A stretch of 64,000 nucleotides of DNA from Agapetus fuscipes (GCA_951799405.1 OX637345.1:5456001-5520000); one strand, 5' to 3'. Positions 27,620 through 38,173 are shown, counted from the first letter of the stretch. Numbers and translations: made by a program. The notes: a model not told the origin generated them from the letters alone.

Positions 27620-28280
27620 AGCGATTAAAACATGTTTACAAAATAGATTAAAGTGTAGTGTTTTTAGAGTTCTAATGTTTTGAAAATTTAAAATAATGGT
27701 CTTCTTAATTAAAAACGGCCGGAGATTTATTTTAAATTATTTTTATTTGGTTCACAATTTATTTTACATAACACTTCGATAGTTCTTTTTCGCTGACTTG
27801 GTTGTAAAAGCTACGAATACTTTGAGACTGTCCACTTGCAGGCGATTTACGCCTTATATAGCAATGACAATCACACATTCTAGGCTTAAATTCGTCTGGA
27901 GACGTCAATCATATTCCATAAGCTTCCAATAAAATGATTACTTATATAATATTTCCTTACTCTAGGTACTTAATAATAATTCATCCTACAGCTAGAGTCT
28001 ATACACACCTACCCTATTTATTTTGTTTGTACCTTAGTACAATTAACACAACAATAGATTATTCATTAGAAAAATAGCACATTGATCGTACGCCTAATAT
28101 AAAATAATAAAAATAAAAAGAGTAATAAAAACTGAGTAGGTACTTCACACTTTATAAAATGCCTACCTCTACGAGTCGCGTTCTCGACATAAAATAATAT
28201 CATAGGACGTGTTAATAAGCGTGAAATTCACACGTAGAGGCTCGCGAGGGAAGAATACCCCCGGGGGTTCGTGTCGTAGA
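27620..28280. other. Unassigned sequence
   Basis: AT-rich, no frame or repeat recognised. Confidence 0.3.
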
Positions 28281-28284
28281 CCCC

Positions 28285-28376
28285 CCCCAGTCTAGAAATC
28301 GTAGAGGCGTAGACCCCAGTTTAGAATACGTAGAGGCGTAGAGCCCTCAGTCTAGAAATCGTAGAGATGTTATTAA
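28285..28376. repeat. ~31-bp tandem repeat, 3 units
   Basis: (GC)GTAGACCCC..CAGTCTAGAAATC(GTAGAG) repeats three times with small changes, preceded by a C-run. Confidence 0.75.
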
Positions 28377-28379
28377 GAA

Positions 28380-28570
28380 ATCTAAGATATTATGTATGTG
28401 AGATAGTCAAGATTGGAAGCAAGATGAAAGGTGAATGATCTGAGAGATGCATGCACGCGAAATATTGATTCATCAGTTAGAAAAAGATGATTGATTCAGC
28501 AGTAATATTGGATTATAATATTTCTTACATTTCATAGCACACCTATACTCATACTTACACACCTTATTAT
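28380..28570. other. Unassigned sequence
   Basis: Nothing recognised. Confidence 0.3.
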
Positions 28571-28574
28571 CCCG

Positions 28575-28800
28575 GTTTGTAGTCTAGTGTTAGCGCTGCG
28601 TATTCGTAATTAGAAAATGACGGGTTGAGAGTACATATATATTTTTTTATATATGTTACTTGATGGGTTGAAAAATTCTTATGCCTTTACCAGGTCACCA
28701 TAGGTCTTTTCAGCCCTGAAAATGCATCTTGTTTGCAGATATGACGCTTTGTACAGCAACGACCAAGTTTGCAGAGGACTGTTGAGGTGTTATTCACCGT
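28575..28800 (+). mobile_element. SINE-1, decayed
   Basis: CCGGTTTGTAGTCTAGTGTT head, TGATGGGTTGAAAAATTCTT, AGCAACGACCAAGTTTGCAG and GAGGACTGTTGAGGTGT. The B-box region is degraded. Confidence 0.65.
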
Positions 28801-28911
28801 TTTTTCTCTATTTTTTTCCTCTTTTACTGTTAAGATTACAAATTACAAACGTTTTGATTCCTCAGACAATCTTTAGGTAAACGAAACAAAAAACAAAAAA
28901 CAAATCAATAC

Positions 28912-29140
28912 CTCAAAGGTAAATTCAACTGAATAAGTGACACGTTAAGCCATTAGATAAATGCACATTTTCTCCTATTTTCTACGAAATCCTGTAGCTT
29001 AGAAGTTTTTTAAAAGCACTTCCTTATAATAATTTCATTTATTTAAATAAGTTTTTACCAACACAAAGTTTTATCTGTGATTTCTCACATCAGTAAATCA
29101 GCACTTAGATATTCAGTTTTACCTTTAAAGTGGCAAAGTA
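28912..29140. mobile_element. CACCTTAAAGG MITE
   Basis: CTCAAAGGTAAATTCAACTG, AATAAGTGACACGTTAAGCC, ATTTTCTACGAAATCCTGTA, then TTTCTCACATCAGTAAATCA and TTCAGTTTTACCTTTAAAGT: same order as 19603-19872. Confidence 0.75.
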
Positions 29141-29144
29141 CATT

Positions 29145-29850
29145 TGTATTTGAGAAATATATTATTATTGTTGGAACCAGGTTTCATATACTTGAGAACC
29201 AAAACAGTTTGTAGTTTAAAATACCTACAATAGGAAAGGAAATAAAACGGTATTTATATAGAAAATCGGCTTTCCTTTACAGTTATTTGATATTTTTTTG
29301 TAATACGATTTTTTTTCATAAAAAAATAAAGTAATACAACGACCCCAAAACAAGTGTAGCAAAAGAGATTGTTTTATATAGTCAAGGGTGTTTTAATACG
29401 TAATCTTTAAACTGTTCTGTTATCTTGCACGGAGTCTGCCCCCTCAGCAGACAGGAGTGGTAGGGGCTGAAGGCTTGGCTTGCAGGATTAGCAACTCTGC
29501 AAAAGTTGAGTGCGCGGCTTCATATAAAGCTCAGCACGGCTCGTCTCGTACAGAAATGATATAACACACATATTTTAAGCTTGTTTCGTTTTGAGTTTAG
29601 TATAAAATATGTATCCGTAAGGATTAACTGACATATTTGTAAATATTTATTTGTTTATTTGTACCAGAAGCGCTATTGTGCTGAATTCCTAACAACCTTT
29701 AGGCGATGAGATAGCGATTCGTGTCCAAAAATAACGTTTCTTGCATTTTTTTTAATCCATGGAGTTCTTTTGCAAGTGCTGACAACTAGCAAACTACGAA
29801 TGGATTGATATCCAAAGTGTACAGAATAGCGCTTCAGATATATATTCATA
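29145..29850. other. Unassigned sequence
   Basis: The frame at 29673-29882 (minus) has no domain. Nothing recognised. Confidence 0.3.
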
Positions 29851-29854
29851 GACT

Positions 29855-30148
29855 TGACCGGTCCGTGGTCCAGTGACAACACTTCGGACTCGTAAATGGA
29901 AAGTTGTGGATTCGGATCGCAAAAAAATTAACACCATTTATATTTCCAAATATGCTCTTCGCTGGGTTGAGAAAAATCATAAACCTTTACCAAAGACCGG
30001 CCACTGAAAGGTTCATCCAACCTTACAACAACTGGGTCTTGCTTGAGAATTGGCGTTTTCTACAGCGACGACCAAGATCGCAGAGGGCTTATGAGGTGTG
30101 ATACACACAAAAACAGCGCTCACCAAATAAATCAGCCTATTTTTTTTA
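29855..30148 (+). mobile_element. SINE-1 without 5S module
   Basis: GACCGGTCCGTGGTCCAGTG, GGACTCGTAAATGG, GGGTCTTGCTTGAGAATTGG and GAGGTGTGATACACACAAAA, ending CAAATAAATCAGCCT. The B-box end GAATCCCGGCGGAGC is deleted to GATCG. A SINE-2 terminus (TGTGTAGCTTAGTTGCGT) follows at 30150-30167. Confidence 0.85.
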
Positions 30149-30210
30149 TGTGTAGCTTAGTTGCGTAAGTGAGAGAATTATGAAGAACAAACATGTTCCA
30201 AGTATAACCT

Positions 30211-30275
30211 AACCAGGGGCGTTCAGTGCATCCAAGCAAATGCATTTTGCATACCCCTAAGCAGATAATTATTTA
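30211..30275. mobile_element. hAT-like MITE end
   Basis: CAGGGGCGTTCAGTGCATC and AAGCAAATGCATTTTGCATA resemble the termini of the MITE at 7950-8167. Confidence 0.55.
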
Positions 30276-30309
30276 CACCCGGCGGTTTAGTGGTGCAAGA
30301 GGTTGTGGC

Positions 30310-30815
30310 ATATTATGCTGATATAGTTCCACGGCAAATCGGTCACAGACAGCTCGGCCATAGACAAATCGGTCACACGACAGTTCGACCTCACGGCTTT
30401 TCGGTTAACAACATTTCGAAAAAAAGGTCGATAGCTCAATTGGTAGAATGCTTGTATTTCATGCCGAGAGCAAGGGTTCGACCTCAAAGTTTACTCAGCC
30501 TTCACAAAAAATGAGAACCAGCCCCCCCCCCCCGGGAGTTGGGAAACCCCCACTTCAACTGAAAGTGGTTGGTGTGAGGCCGGCCCCCTTACCCGTAAAA
30601 ATAAATAGGTCCCGAATTGGCACATGAAAACCCTTCGGGGATAACGCAGGCAAGAAGTTACACTATATGCGTAGCTTATTTGAGATTTTTTGCGTTGCAT
30701 ATCGGTCACAGGTAACTCATCCACACTCGACACATAGGTCACGGACATTTCAATCATGCGACAGTTTTCCCACACGACTTTTATATGTCAACAACATTTC
30801 GGTCACATACAATAT
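30310..30815. repeat. Short-motif array (CGGTCAC/GACA), split by SINE-2
   Basis: AAATCGGTCACAGACA, AATCGGTCACACGACAG and CACGGCTTTTCGGTTAAC before the SINE, and ATCGGTCACAGG, ATAGGTCACGGACATTTC and ACAACATTTCGGTCACAT after it: irregular 12-18 bp repeats around GGTCAC and GACA. Confidence 0.55.
30426..30700 (+). mobile_element. SINE-2, deletion subfamily
   Basis: GGTCGATAGCTCAATTGGTA, GAGAGCAAGGGTTCGA, then a jump to CTCAAAGTTTACTCAGCC. The GTGTCAGAAATGATTTCCCG to AAATACCGG segment is absent, as in the copy at 35725. A C-run (13 C) sits before GGGAGTTGGG. Ends TTTTTTGCGTTGC. Confidence 0.85.
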
Positions 30816-30821
30816 AACGCC

Positions 30822-31000
30822 ACCTTAAAGGTAAAACTGAATAAATGCTGATTCACTGATTTGAGAAATCGTGGATTAAACATTTAATTGGGGGTAACTT
30901 CTCGTAGTAAATTCTCATGAAAAACTTTTTACATACAAGATTTTCACACTTGTAGTGTTTTCTCTCGTAGAAAATAGGAAAATGGAGCATTTATCTAAAA
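30822..31000. mobile_element. CACCTTAAAGG MITE, half copy
   Basis: GCCACCTTAAAGGTAAAACT, GATTCACTGATTTGAGAAAT, CACACTTGTAGTGTTTTC and TCTCGTAGAAAATAGGAAAA. The second terminus is missing. Confidence 0.72.
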
Positions 31001-31029
31001 AAAAACCCATATTATGCTGGAGTGATTTT

Positions 31030-31350
31030 TTCCGGGATCTGTTGCCGTGGTCTGTGGGTGCTGAAGCTTCCGGACGTTTCGTCTATTTCTGCGTAGGCTT
31101 CTTCAGCGTGAAGTATGATGATGAAGATGATCTTGATTAGAGCTGTGATGCAAATGTGTGTACACTCGGGGTTTATATGTGGAAACTAAAGACACTTTGC
31201 ATACGAGTTTGTTGGTGTAGCAGCGACATCTGTGTATTTCTTGCATGTGAAACTATGGGATATCAGCAAACCATTTTGCTTCTACAAGTACCTATGTGTG
31301 AAACGTCCGGAAGCTCCAGCTCCCACAGACCACGGCAACAGATCCCGGAA
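31030..31350. repeat. Inverted-repeat unit with a hammerhead-like core
   Basis: Arms 31033-31080 and 31300-31349 (GTTGCCGTGGTCTGTGGG, CTTCCGGACGTTTC and inverse) enclose 220 bp. Minus-strand core: CTGAAGA (31100-31106), AGCC...GAC, GAAACGTCCGG. Frames through it (30955-31140, 31156-31428) are not genes. Confidence 0.6.
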
Positions 31351-31439
31351 GACATCACTCTAGCATCATCAGCCGGCCGTGTAAGCCTAAAACTCTTATT
31401 ATCTTATAGTGTCACGTATTCTGTTTAAACTTTGAGGTA

Positions 31440-31840
31440 TCAATAAATTCCACAAACCCACCATAGCAAACTATAATAAATTAAAACTACAGTAATGACA
31501 AAGGTTTTTTGGAGTGAAAGTGTTCTGTGAAGAGCTGTCTTTGGGCCTATATTGTATGTCACCAAAAAGTCGGGTGAACGAACTGTGTTCTCCCTTGTCT
31601 GACCCACGCCCTGTATACCCATCCCATCCGGGGATGTGTCACAGGACTCGCATGCAAAACATTATATAGATGCAAGTGGCAGAAGGCCCTCACACGAGGC
31701 TAACACTCCCTCTAGTGTAAAACAAGACAAGGTGGCTCAGAACAAAAGTAAGCAACCATAGCCATAAGTAAAGGAATTTAAAGGCTCGATGATTTTAAAT
31801 CACACCCTGTTAGGTTTCGGTTCTGAGCATCTTTTGTGAA
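31440..31840. other. Unassigned sequence
   Basis: No gene or repeat recognised with confidence. Confidence 0.3.
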
Positions 31841-31849
31841 CAGTATGGC

Positions 31850-32190
31850 TCCGTCATATCTGGTAGACATGTTTTCCCCCGTTAAGGTAAGTATGAAAGT
31901 CGGACTCTGAGGTCAGCGAGGAGTGGTGCTGTCAGGTTGACGCAACCTCGCCGTCAAATACGCACTAATTTTGGGGATCGCGCTTTCCGGATTTCAGTAC
32001 CGATGGAGTGGAACAGACTGCCACCCGGAGTGAGGGTTTCGGAATTTGTTGGCATTTTTAAAGAGCACTGAAACGGCACCTTTATAAAGTATCTCATTCG
32101 TGATTTGGAGGGCCCTGAGGTGTGACGCACACAAAAAACGGCGCTCTTTTATCATGCAGAAAATAAAAACAAATAAATCATCCTCTTATA
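31850..32190 (+). pseudogene. LINE-C 3' end
   Basis: Coding remnant around 31995: VPMEWNRLPPGVRVSEFVG, then IF.EH, the WN.LP..VR....F...L end of a CR1/L2-type ORF2. Next come TCTCATTCGTGATTTGGAGG and GCCCTGAGGTGTGACGCACA, and the end CAAATAAATCATCCT. The same blocks lie inverted at 17165-17900, where the gene reads further upstream. The 3' terminus is the one carried by SINE-1. Confidence 0.78.
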
Positions 32191-32199
32191 TATATTTTG

Positions 32200-32600
32200 T
32201 AAGTTTTGACTAAAGGCCACAGTGAGCGTGATGTTAGTGAACATGTTCGGGAGGCGATCTCCTGGCTAAGTTACCAACCCTCTTAAGGTGGAACGAACTG
32301 TCTGTGGTTTTCTGTGACCGACTTGTCGTGGAACCGGCATATGCTGACGCAGCTCACGGCACGGCGCTATGGCGTAGGTACTTGAGACAGTTGTCATGCA
32401 GATCAGAGACGTGCGGCTCTAGGATATGCTCCGCACACTGCACAATTGCAAGAATTACAATAATTATGCTGCTTGCGCACATTCATATTTCATACAAGGA
32501 TGACAGGATTAATAAGAAGTATTGCGGTGCAGTGTTGCGGTGGTTTTTTCAAAAGGGGGTTGGGGCGTTATGGGCAGCGCAGTCAGAGAGAACTGGAGAA
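32200..32600. other. Unassigned, slightly GC-richer
   Basis: The 138-residue frame 32304-32720 runs through this and into a GATTA fragment. It has no domain and I do not call it a gene. Confidence 0.3.
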
Positions 32601-32609
32601 GGGTGGTTG

Positions 32610-32885
32610 CTTATAATTCCTGCAACTCTTGCCGATATTGGTAAAGTGAACCATTTTTTTAGGTACGGCTGGTCAGCCTCATACCAACCTAAAAGTCAGT
32701 TATCATTGAAATCTTTGTAAATTTGTTGTCTATCGTATTTGAAGAGTAGAAAAGTAGAAACGGAGCTTGTTGTCACTTATTTCGTAAAATTGCCTCTTTT
32801 TGTCACCATTTTTGGCTAAGTGTATCTACCGTTTTTTACAGTATGGGGGATCAGCCTTGTACCAAGCTATATGTCAAGGAACAAA
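32610..32885 (-). mobile_element. Two GATTA head fragments
   Basis: CCTGCAACTCTTGCCGATAT ... CCAACCTAAAAGTCAG (32620-32700) and CAGTATGGGGGATCAGCC ... ATATGTCAAGGAAC (32838-32882), same orientation. Confidence 0.72.
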
Positions 32886-32989
32886 AATAATTGATTACAC
32901 TAAACTAAACAAAACAAACAATTACTAAGTAAGACAGTGTCGTAATGAAAATACAACATGGTAAAAAAACATAATAAAAGTAAGCAAGG

Positions 32990-33150
32990 ATGCGAATGAA
33001 TGGAATTTACAGATTGGAAACAAGAGAAGAACGTCCATGAAAAGAATGATGAAACTAGATGAGATGAAAGAAGTATGCAAGGACAGAGTCAAGTGGAGGC
33101 ACTTGTGTGGAGGTTCCGGCCACCCCTAGAGGAATGGCGGCAGGATACAA
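32990..33150 (+). pseudogene. LINE-A coding end, (CAAGA) tail subfamily
   Basis: AATGGAATTTACAGATTGG, AAACAAGAGAAGAACG, ATGAAAGAAGTATGCAAGGA and GTGGAGGCACTTGTGTGGAG correspond to EWNLQ..NKRR..MKRMMKLDEMKEVCKDRVKWRHLCGG.GHP. The tail is ACAAGAACAAGAAC. Matches 50640-50820. Confidence 0.78.
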
Positions 33151-33189
33151 GAACAAGAACAACATTGATGATGGACAGAATCACGCCTG

Positions 33190-33320
33190 GTCCTTTGACC
33201 ATAACTTTGACCCAGGTTCAACAGATGCCATTGCATGCACACAAGCTTCTGCTTTTGCATGAAAACAACTGGCGAGGCGAAATAGGTTAGTGAATTGCAT
33301 TCCTCTTCACAAATCTATTA
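33190..33320 (+). mobile_element. SINE-3 3' half
   Basis: TTTGACCATAACTTTGACCC, CAACAGATGCCATTG, GCGAAATAGGTTAGTGAATT and GCATTCCTCTTCACAAATCT. Confidence 0.72.
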
Positions 33321-33324
33321 AAAA

Positions 33325-33680
33325 AAATGTTGCGCTTTCTTCTTTGAATGTTTTACACAAATACTGAGTACGTGGAAAGCTTGCAGTTCTATCAGAGATG
33401 ACGCGGTTCCCCAGCTGTACTCCCGCGGGCTCAATCCTCGGGAATTTGCACAATGCATTAGCGCAGCCTCATACCGTATGCATGGCGTCCTAATGACGTC
33501 ATTATTGCGCCGTTACGCCGTGCCAAATATTCGCGATGCTCCGCGGCATGGAGAAGAATTCGACTGTGATGGAATTATGAGCTGTTGCCCTACTGAGCTG
33601 TTACTCTACTGTGCGTGGAAATGGCTGATTGAATTATTCTTCTTCTTCCTCTTGTTATAAATCTAATGTCTGTTAATTGT
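33325..33680. other. Unassigned sequence
   Basis: Locally GC-richer. The frame 33478-33660 has no domain. Confidence 0.3.
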
Positions 33681-33684
33681 GGAA

Positions 33685-33792
33685 CTGGATGCAGAAGACC
33701 AGCTGTTCTTCCATCTTCTAAGAGGGCGACCTGGTAGACGCTGGCCGTCCGGTATCTCCTGTGCCACGACTCGGGCTATCCGATACACTCGG
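33685..33792 (-). pseudogene. Possible LINE C-terminal scrap
   Basis: Minus-strand reading RIARVVAQEIPDGQ..PGRP.RRWKN resembles the RGRP..RW stretch of LINE ORF2 tails. A similar GGTAAACCTGGTAGAC stretch is at 61890. Confidence 0.4.
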
Positions 33793-34206
33793 GCAACGAC
33801 AATACCATGTTGAAAGCACCGGTTCTCATCAGATCACCGAAGTTAAGCAACATTGAGCGCGGATGCTGCTTGGATGGGTGACCGCTAAGTACACTGCGTG
33901 TTGTTGGCATTTCTTGGACCGGTCCGTAGTCCAGTGGCAGCACTGCGGAGTCGTAAATGAAAGGTTGTGGATTCGAATCCCGGCGGAGCACAAAAATATA
34001 CCCAAGTATAATAAATATTTCCAAATGTGCTCTTCGCTGGGTTAAAAAATTCATAAACCTTTACCAAAGACCGGTCACTGTGAGGTCCATCCAACCTTAC
34101 AACAACTGGATCTTGCTTGAGAATTGGCGCTTTCTACAGCGACGACCAAGCTCGCAGAGGGCTTTTGAGGTGTGATACATACAAAAACAGCGCTCACCAA
34201 ATAAAT
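33793..34206 (+). mobile_element. SINE-1, complete 5S rRNA + tRNA chimera
   Basis: 5S-like 33793-33908 (GCAACGACAATACCATG, GAAAGCACCGGTTCTCATC, GATCACCGAAGTTAAGCAAC, TGGATGGGTGACCGC, GTGTTGTTGGC). tRNA-like 33917-33992 (GGTCCGTAGTCCAGTGGCAG ... GATTCGAATCCCGGCGGAGC). Body and LINE-C-type end AGGTGTGATACATACAAAAA...CAAATAAATCATCCT. This copy is the closest to a canonical 5S in the A- and C-box regions. Confidence 0.92.
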
Positions 34207-34458
34207 CATCCTAATCTAATCTAATCTAATCTTAGTTGCAAAGATATGTTACATTGGAGATTCACATAATATGCATTTCCACAACCAAACAGCGCACAAG
34301 TTGGCGCTTGCACATGCCTCATGTGAACCTACAACATAAAAACCAAATCTCAAATGGACATACACCCTGCAACTCTTGCCGTCCTTTCCTGAAACAGGGG
34401 TGACATTGGCAAAGTGAACCTTTTATACAGCATGGGTGGTCAGCCGCATACCATTTAT
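34206..34458 (-). mobile_element. GATTA element, complete
   Basis: (TAATC)n tail, TTAGTTGCAAAGATATG, GTCCTTTCCTGAAACAGGGG and GGGTGGTCAGCCGCATACC. Abuts the 3' end of SINE-1. Confidence 0.86.
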
Positions 34459-34477
34459 ATTATTAATATTATTATTA

Positions 34478-34570
34478 TTATCCTTCCTTCGTTCATGCGG
34501 CCTACATGGTCCCTCTAGAACCGTCTCCTCTTCCTGCTCCATCTGATGATGTCTTCAGTGTCTTTTCAGG
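34478..34570 (-). pseudogene. Possible LINE coding scrap
   Basis: Minus-strand reading DIIRWSRKRRRF.RDHVGRMNEGR resembles the RW..GHV.RM.EGR motif of LINE ORF2 ends, with an (AAT)n stretch next to it. Confidence 0.4.
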
Positions 34571-34589
34571 TTGATTTGATTGCAGATGT

Positions 34590-34818
34590 ATAAAATCTAT
34601 AATTTAAGTTGCAAAGAGATGTATAAAAATGTAAAATTCATCTTAAATGCAGGCCCACAAACAAGCACAAACGTAAACAAGTTCGCACCTATAAATGCTG
34701 CATGTGTACTAACAAATTAAAATCCAAGCCTCAAGTGACCCTGCATTTTTTGTCGACCTTTTCTGACACGTGATCCATTTTATGCATTATGGGTGGTCAG
34801 TCTCAAATCATAAGTTAA
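34590..34818 (-). mobile_element. GATTA element
   Basis: AATCTATAATTTAAGTTGCA, AACGTAAACAAGTTCGCAC and GGGTGGTCAGTCTCAAATCA. Middle shortened. Confidence 0.78.
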
Positions 34819-34825
34819 GGAATCA

Positions 34826-35158
34826 TAGGTTGGTATGAGGCTGCTATTTAATTGCCACCTTTATAAAAAATTATACATGTCTGCTTGTGGGAATGCATTG
34901 AATTTAAATCTTAAATGATATATATCTTTGCAGCTTAGATTAGATTAGATTAGATTTGATAAACATTAAAAATTCATATTAAATGCATGTCGACAAACAG
35001 ACACATTACGTCTGTGCTTACAAATGCTGCATGTGTACATACAAGTTAAAATCTAAACTTTTCCCGACATCCCCTGAAATAGGGTTAACATTGGCAAAGT
35101 GAACTATTTTTATAGAATGGGTGGTCAGCCTCATACCAATCTACAAGTCAAGGAAAGA
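34826..35158. mobile_element. Inverted pair of GATTA elements
   Basis: Plus copy 34826-34957 (GGTTGGTATGAGGCTG..., CTGCTTGTGGGAATGC, (GATTA)n, middle deleted). Then a minus copy 34958-35156 (GATAAACATTAAAAATTCAT, CAGACACATTACGTC, CCAATCTACAAGTCAAGGA). Confidence 0.8.
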
Positions 35159-35212
35159 GCGTAAGCCCCCAAAATTAACCAAATGATTATTTGGCACAAA
35201 CAGATTCGACAG

Positions 35213-35428
35213 ACTGGTCCGTAGCTCAGTGTGCGGACTCTGAATGGGAAGGTTGTGGGTTCGATTCCCGGCGGAGCACAAAAAATATACCATTTATACT
35301 TCCAAATTTGCTCTTTGCTAGGTTGAAAAATTCATAAAACCTTTACCAATGACCGGTCACCAAAGGTCCATCCAGCCTTACAGCAACTGGGTCTTGCTTG
35401 AGATTTGGCGCTTTGTAGCGACAACGAT
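35213..35428 (+). mobile_element. SINE-1 without 5S, 3' truncated
   Basis: GACTGGTCCGTAGCTCAGTG, GGGTTCGATTCCCGGCGGAG and CAGCAACTGGGTCTTGCTTG. An A-box to anticodon deletion removes about 6 bases. Ends at a GATTA tail. Confidence 0.85.
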
Positions 35429-35680
35429 CTAAATCTAAGCTTCAAAGATATGTATCATTTGAGATTCATATTAAATGCATTCCCACAAGCAGACACGCAT
35501 ACTTTCACGCTCACAAATGCCGCATGTGGACCTACAGTATAAAAAACCCAATCTCAAATGAACATAAGCCCTGCAACTCTTGCCGACCTTCCCTGAAACA
35601 GGGGTGACATTGGCAAAGTGAACCATTTTTTACAGTAGGGGTGGTCAGCCTCATACCAACCTATAAGTCAAGGAATTTTT
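35429..35680 (-). mobile_element. GATTA element, complete
   Basis: AAATCTAAGCTTCAAAGATA, CCCACAAGCAGACACGC, CTTGCCGACCTTCCCTGAAA and CCAACCTATAAGTCAAGGAA. Confidence 0.88.
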
Positions 35681-35724
35681 ATTATGGTAAATTTTCGGCC
35701 TCTTTACGATCAAGCTCGTAAAAA

Positions 35725-35985
35725 GGTCGATAGCTCAATTGGTAGAATGCTTGCATTCTATGCCGAGAGCAAGGGTTCGATCTCAAAGGCTTACTCAGAC
35801 TTCACAAGAAATGAGAACCAGCCCCCCCCCGGGAGCTGGGAAACCCCCACTTCAACTGAAAGTGGTTGGTGTGAGGCCGGGCCCCCTTACCTGTGAAAAA
35901 AAATAGGTCCCGAAGCGCCACATGCGACCCCTTCGGGGATAACACAGGCAAGAAGTTACACTACATGTGTAGCTTAGTTGCGTTT
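35725..35985 (+). mobile_element. SINE-2, deletion subfamily
   Basis: GGTCGATAGCTCAATTGGTA, AGCAAGGGTTCGATCTCAAA, a C-run, GTGGTTGGTGTGAGGCCGGG and GTGTAGCTTAGTTGCGTTTT. Same internal deletion as 30426. Confidence 0.87.
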
Positions 35986-35989
35986 TATA

Positions 35990-36570
35990 ACAATCGTTCT
36001 TTTCAGATCACTGCCGTTCTCAGTTTTTCAATGATCATCTTTAATTGCCATGCCTTTAAAAATTAAATAATTTTGACCCAAAAATTACGAAGCCCTTCAA
36101 TGAATCATCAAAAGGGGTACTTAAATAGGCTCCGAATAAAGCAATAAGTAAAAAAACAGGTCCTGCTCAGGAGCTACAAATCACGGGCCGCGCTCATTCG
36201 AGTGCCAATTAATAAAAAGTATGGGACGTCTTAATGACCGACGAGTTTTTTTTAATCTCACTTTCTTCGCGTCGAGCGGGGAGAGTTTCACCAGGCAGGG
36301 ATATTGCATTGGCGGCGTGCCACGACCGCGGACCCCAGTTAACTACCCCTGATAGGGCCAATTGACCCATTAAACTGTTAAAGATTAAAAACCCCCGCTA
36401 AGCAGTTATGTTTATTATGGTGGCGGACAATCCGTAGAGGCAGAAATGGATGAGAAATGGGTGGATCTTCAAGTATAAGGTGTTTGTGATGACAGACCCG
36501 AAAAAAGCTTGGTAGTGATAAGATTCCGACAAATTTTGCTGGACGAATTATAAAAGATTGTATTCCAAAA
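35990..36570. other. Unassigned sequence
   Basis: 36240-36360 is GC-richer. The minus frame 36378-36596 overlaps a MITE end and has no domain. Confidence 0.3.
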
Positions 36571-36576
36571 GGAGTA

Positions 36577-36838
36577 TATCGAGGGTGATCTAGCAATAAG
36601 TCCTATCTCGAAAATGCCAACTTTACAGGAGGGACTTAATTGTGTTTAATAAATAATGTCTGAGTCACATGATTATAAAAAAAAAATACGAAAATGTTTA
36701 TTTACACAATGTTTATTGTTTATTTTGACATTTTTTTAAATTGTTACTAATTTCGTTATAATAAAACAAAGGAAAAAATCACACATAAAAAACACCAAAA
36801 AATTAGATAGGGCTTATTGCCAGATCACCTTCGATATG
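36577..36838. mobile_element. MITE, GGTGATCTRGCAATAAG termini
   Basis: ATATCGAGGGTGATCTAGCA...GTCCTATCT and its inverse AGATAGGGCTTATTGCCAGA...CTTCGATATG. About 32-bp inverted ends, 260 bp overall, AT-rich interior without coding. Confidence 0.75.
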
Positions 36839-36904
36839 TTTAGTCAATTTAAGGTTAGATTTACGATCGCTAGACGAATTCTTAAAATTACTTAATCAGA
36901 TATT

Positions 36905-38120
36905 CGCGCTTCGACCGATAGTCGAAAAACAGCTGGCCGTAAATAAAAAGGTCTACGCGGCTTTTGTAGATCTTGAGAAAGCCTTCGACTCGGTGGATAG
37001 AAGTATGATGTGGTGTGTGCTTGAGAGGTGGTGTAAACAAAGCACTTTTGAATGCGATACGCGCCATCTATGTTAATAGCAGGGCGTGTGTCAGGGTGGA
37101 TGGAGAATACAGCGAGTATTTTAATGTGTACAAAGGTGTGAGACAGGGTTGCATAATGAGCCCATGGTTATTCAATATAATTATGGATCATTGTGTTAAA
37201 CAAGCGAATCTGGAAGGACATGGCATACAAATTGGAGAGAGAAAAGTCGGAGTTCTGCTTTATGCTGATGACGCAGTATTAATTGCTGATTCAGCAGCGG
37301 AACTCCAGACAATGCTCTCTAGTTTGAACCATGCTCTGTGTGCAAGCAAGTTGAAAATTAATGCAAGTAAGACGAAAGTACTGATTTTTGACAGAACGGA
37401 TGAAAATGAAGAATGCACGTTTATGTTGAATGGTACGAAAGTTTAAATTGTGGATGAATTTAGATACTTGGGAAGTATGTTTGAGAAGAATGGAAAGATG
37501 ACAAGAGAACTTGAGAATAGGATGTGTATGGGCAAGCAAGTGGTCGGTGCAATAGGAAGAATAGCAAAGAACAAGCGATTGACGATGGATCTGAGAATGG
37601 CGGTACACAATGGAATATTGTTACCGACTTTGATGTATGGAAGTAAAGCATGGACAGTGAACGATAGCGAAATGAGTAAAGTATGTACGGTGGAAATGAA
37701 GCATTTGAGAAGCATGACAGGAAAAACTCTGAGGGATAGAGTTAGGAATGAATGGGTAAAAAAAGAATGTAATTTGAAAGAGGATGTGAAAGTTAAGGTA
37801 CAAAAGAATGTGATGAGATGGTTTGGGCATGTGGAAAGAATGAATGATGATAGACTGACAAAGTATGTATACAAAGAAAGTGTGAAAGGAAAAAGAGGGA
37901 AGGGACGACCGAGAAAAGTATGGAGTGATCAGATTGAGGAGATTGTGAAAGAATGGGATATACAAAGTGAGCGTAAAAGAAGAAAATGCATGAAAAAGGT
38001 GATGGATATGAATGAATTGAAAGAGGTATGTAAGGATAGGAAAAAATGGAGGCAACTCTGCAGAGGCTCTGGCCACCCCTAGCGGAATGGCGACAGAGTT
38101 ACAGTTACAGTTACTTAAAA
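36905..38120 (+). pseudogene. LINE-A reverse transcriptase, longest copy
   Basis: 5' truncated non-LTR reverse transcriptase. It reads KKVYAAFVDLEKAFDSVDR (36943-37000), which carries the first catalytic Asp region. After a frameshift near 37025 it continues at 37015-37446: VRQGCIMSPWLFNIIMD, and YADDAVLIAD with the catalytic YADD at 37261-37272. An in-frame TAA at 37444 separates it from 37450-38082: FRYLGSMFEKNGKMTRELEN, LPTLMYGSKAWTVND, RWFGHVERMNDDRLTKYVYK, RGKGRPRKVWSDQIEEI, ELKEVCKDRKKWRQL and GSGHP. The two pieces are in one frame, so one frameshift plus one stop disable it. The 3' end is nearly bare: CGACAGAGTTACAGTTACAG, an (ACAGTT)n tail, unlike the GATTA subfamily. RTE-like placement rests on the C-terminus only. 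Confidence 0.88.
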
Positions 38121-38173
38121 TAAACTAAATAACCAGATATTTATATGAACCTTTAGTAAACGAATTTCAGTAA

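Noticed and set aside
32304..32720. 138-residue frame
   Set aside because: No domain, and its C-terminal third is a reverse-strand reading of a GATTA fragment.
37291..38076. Long minus-strand frames (105, 143 and 151 residues, Phe/Ser/His-rich)
   Set aside because: Antisense shadows of LINE-A, whose A/G-rich coding strand leaves the complement open.
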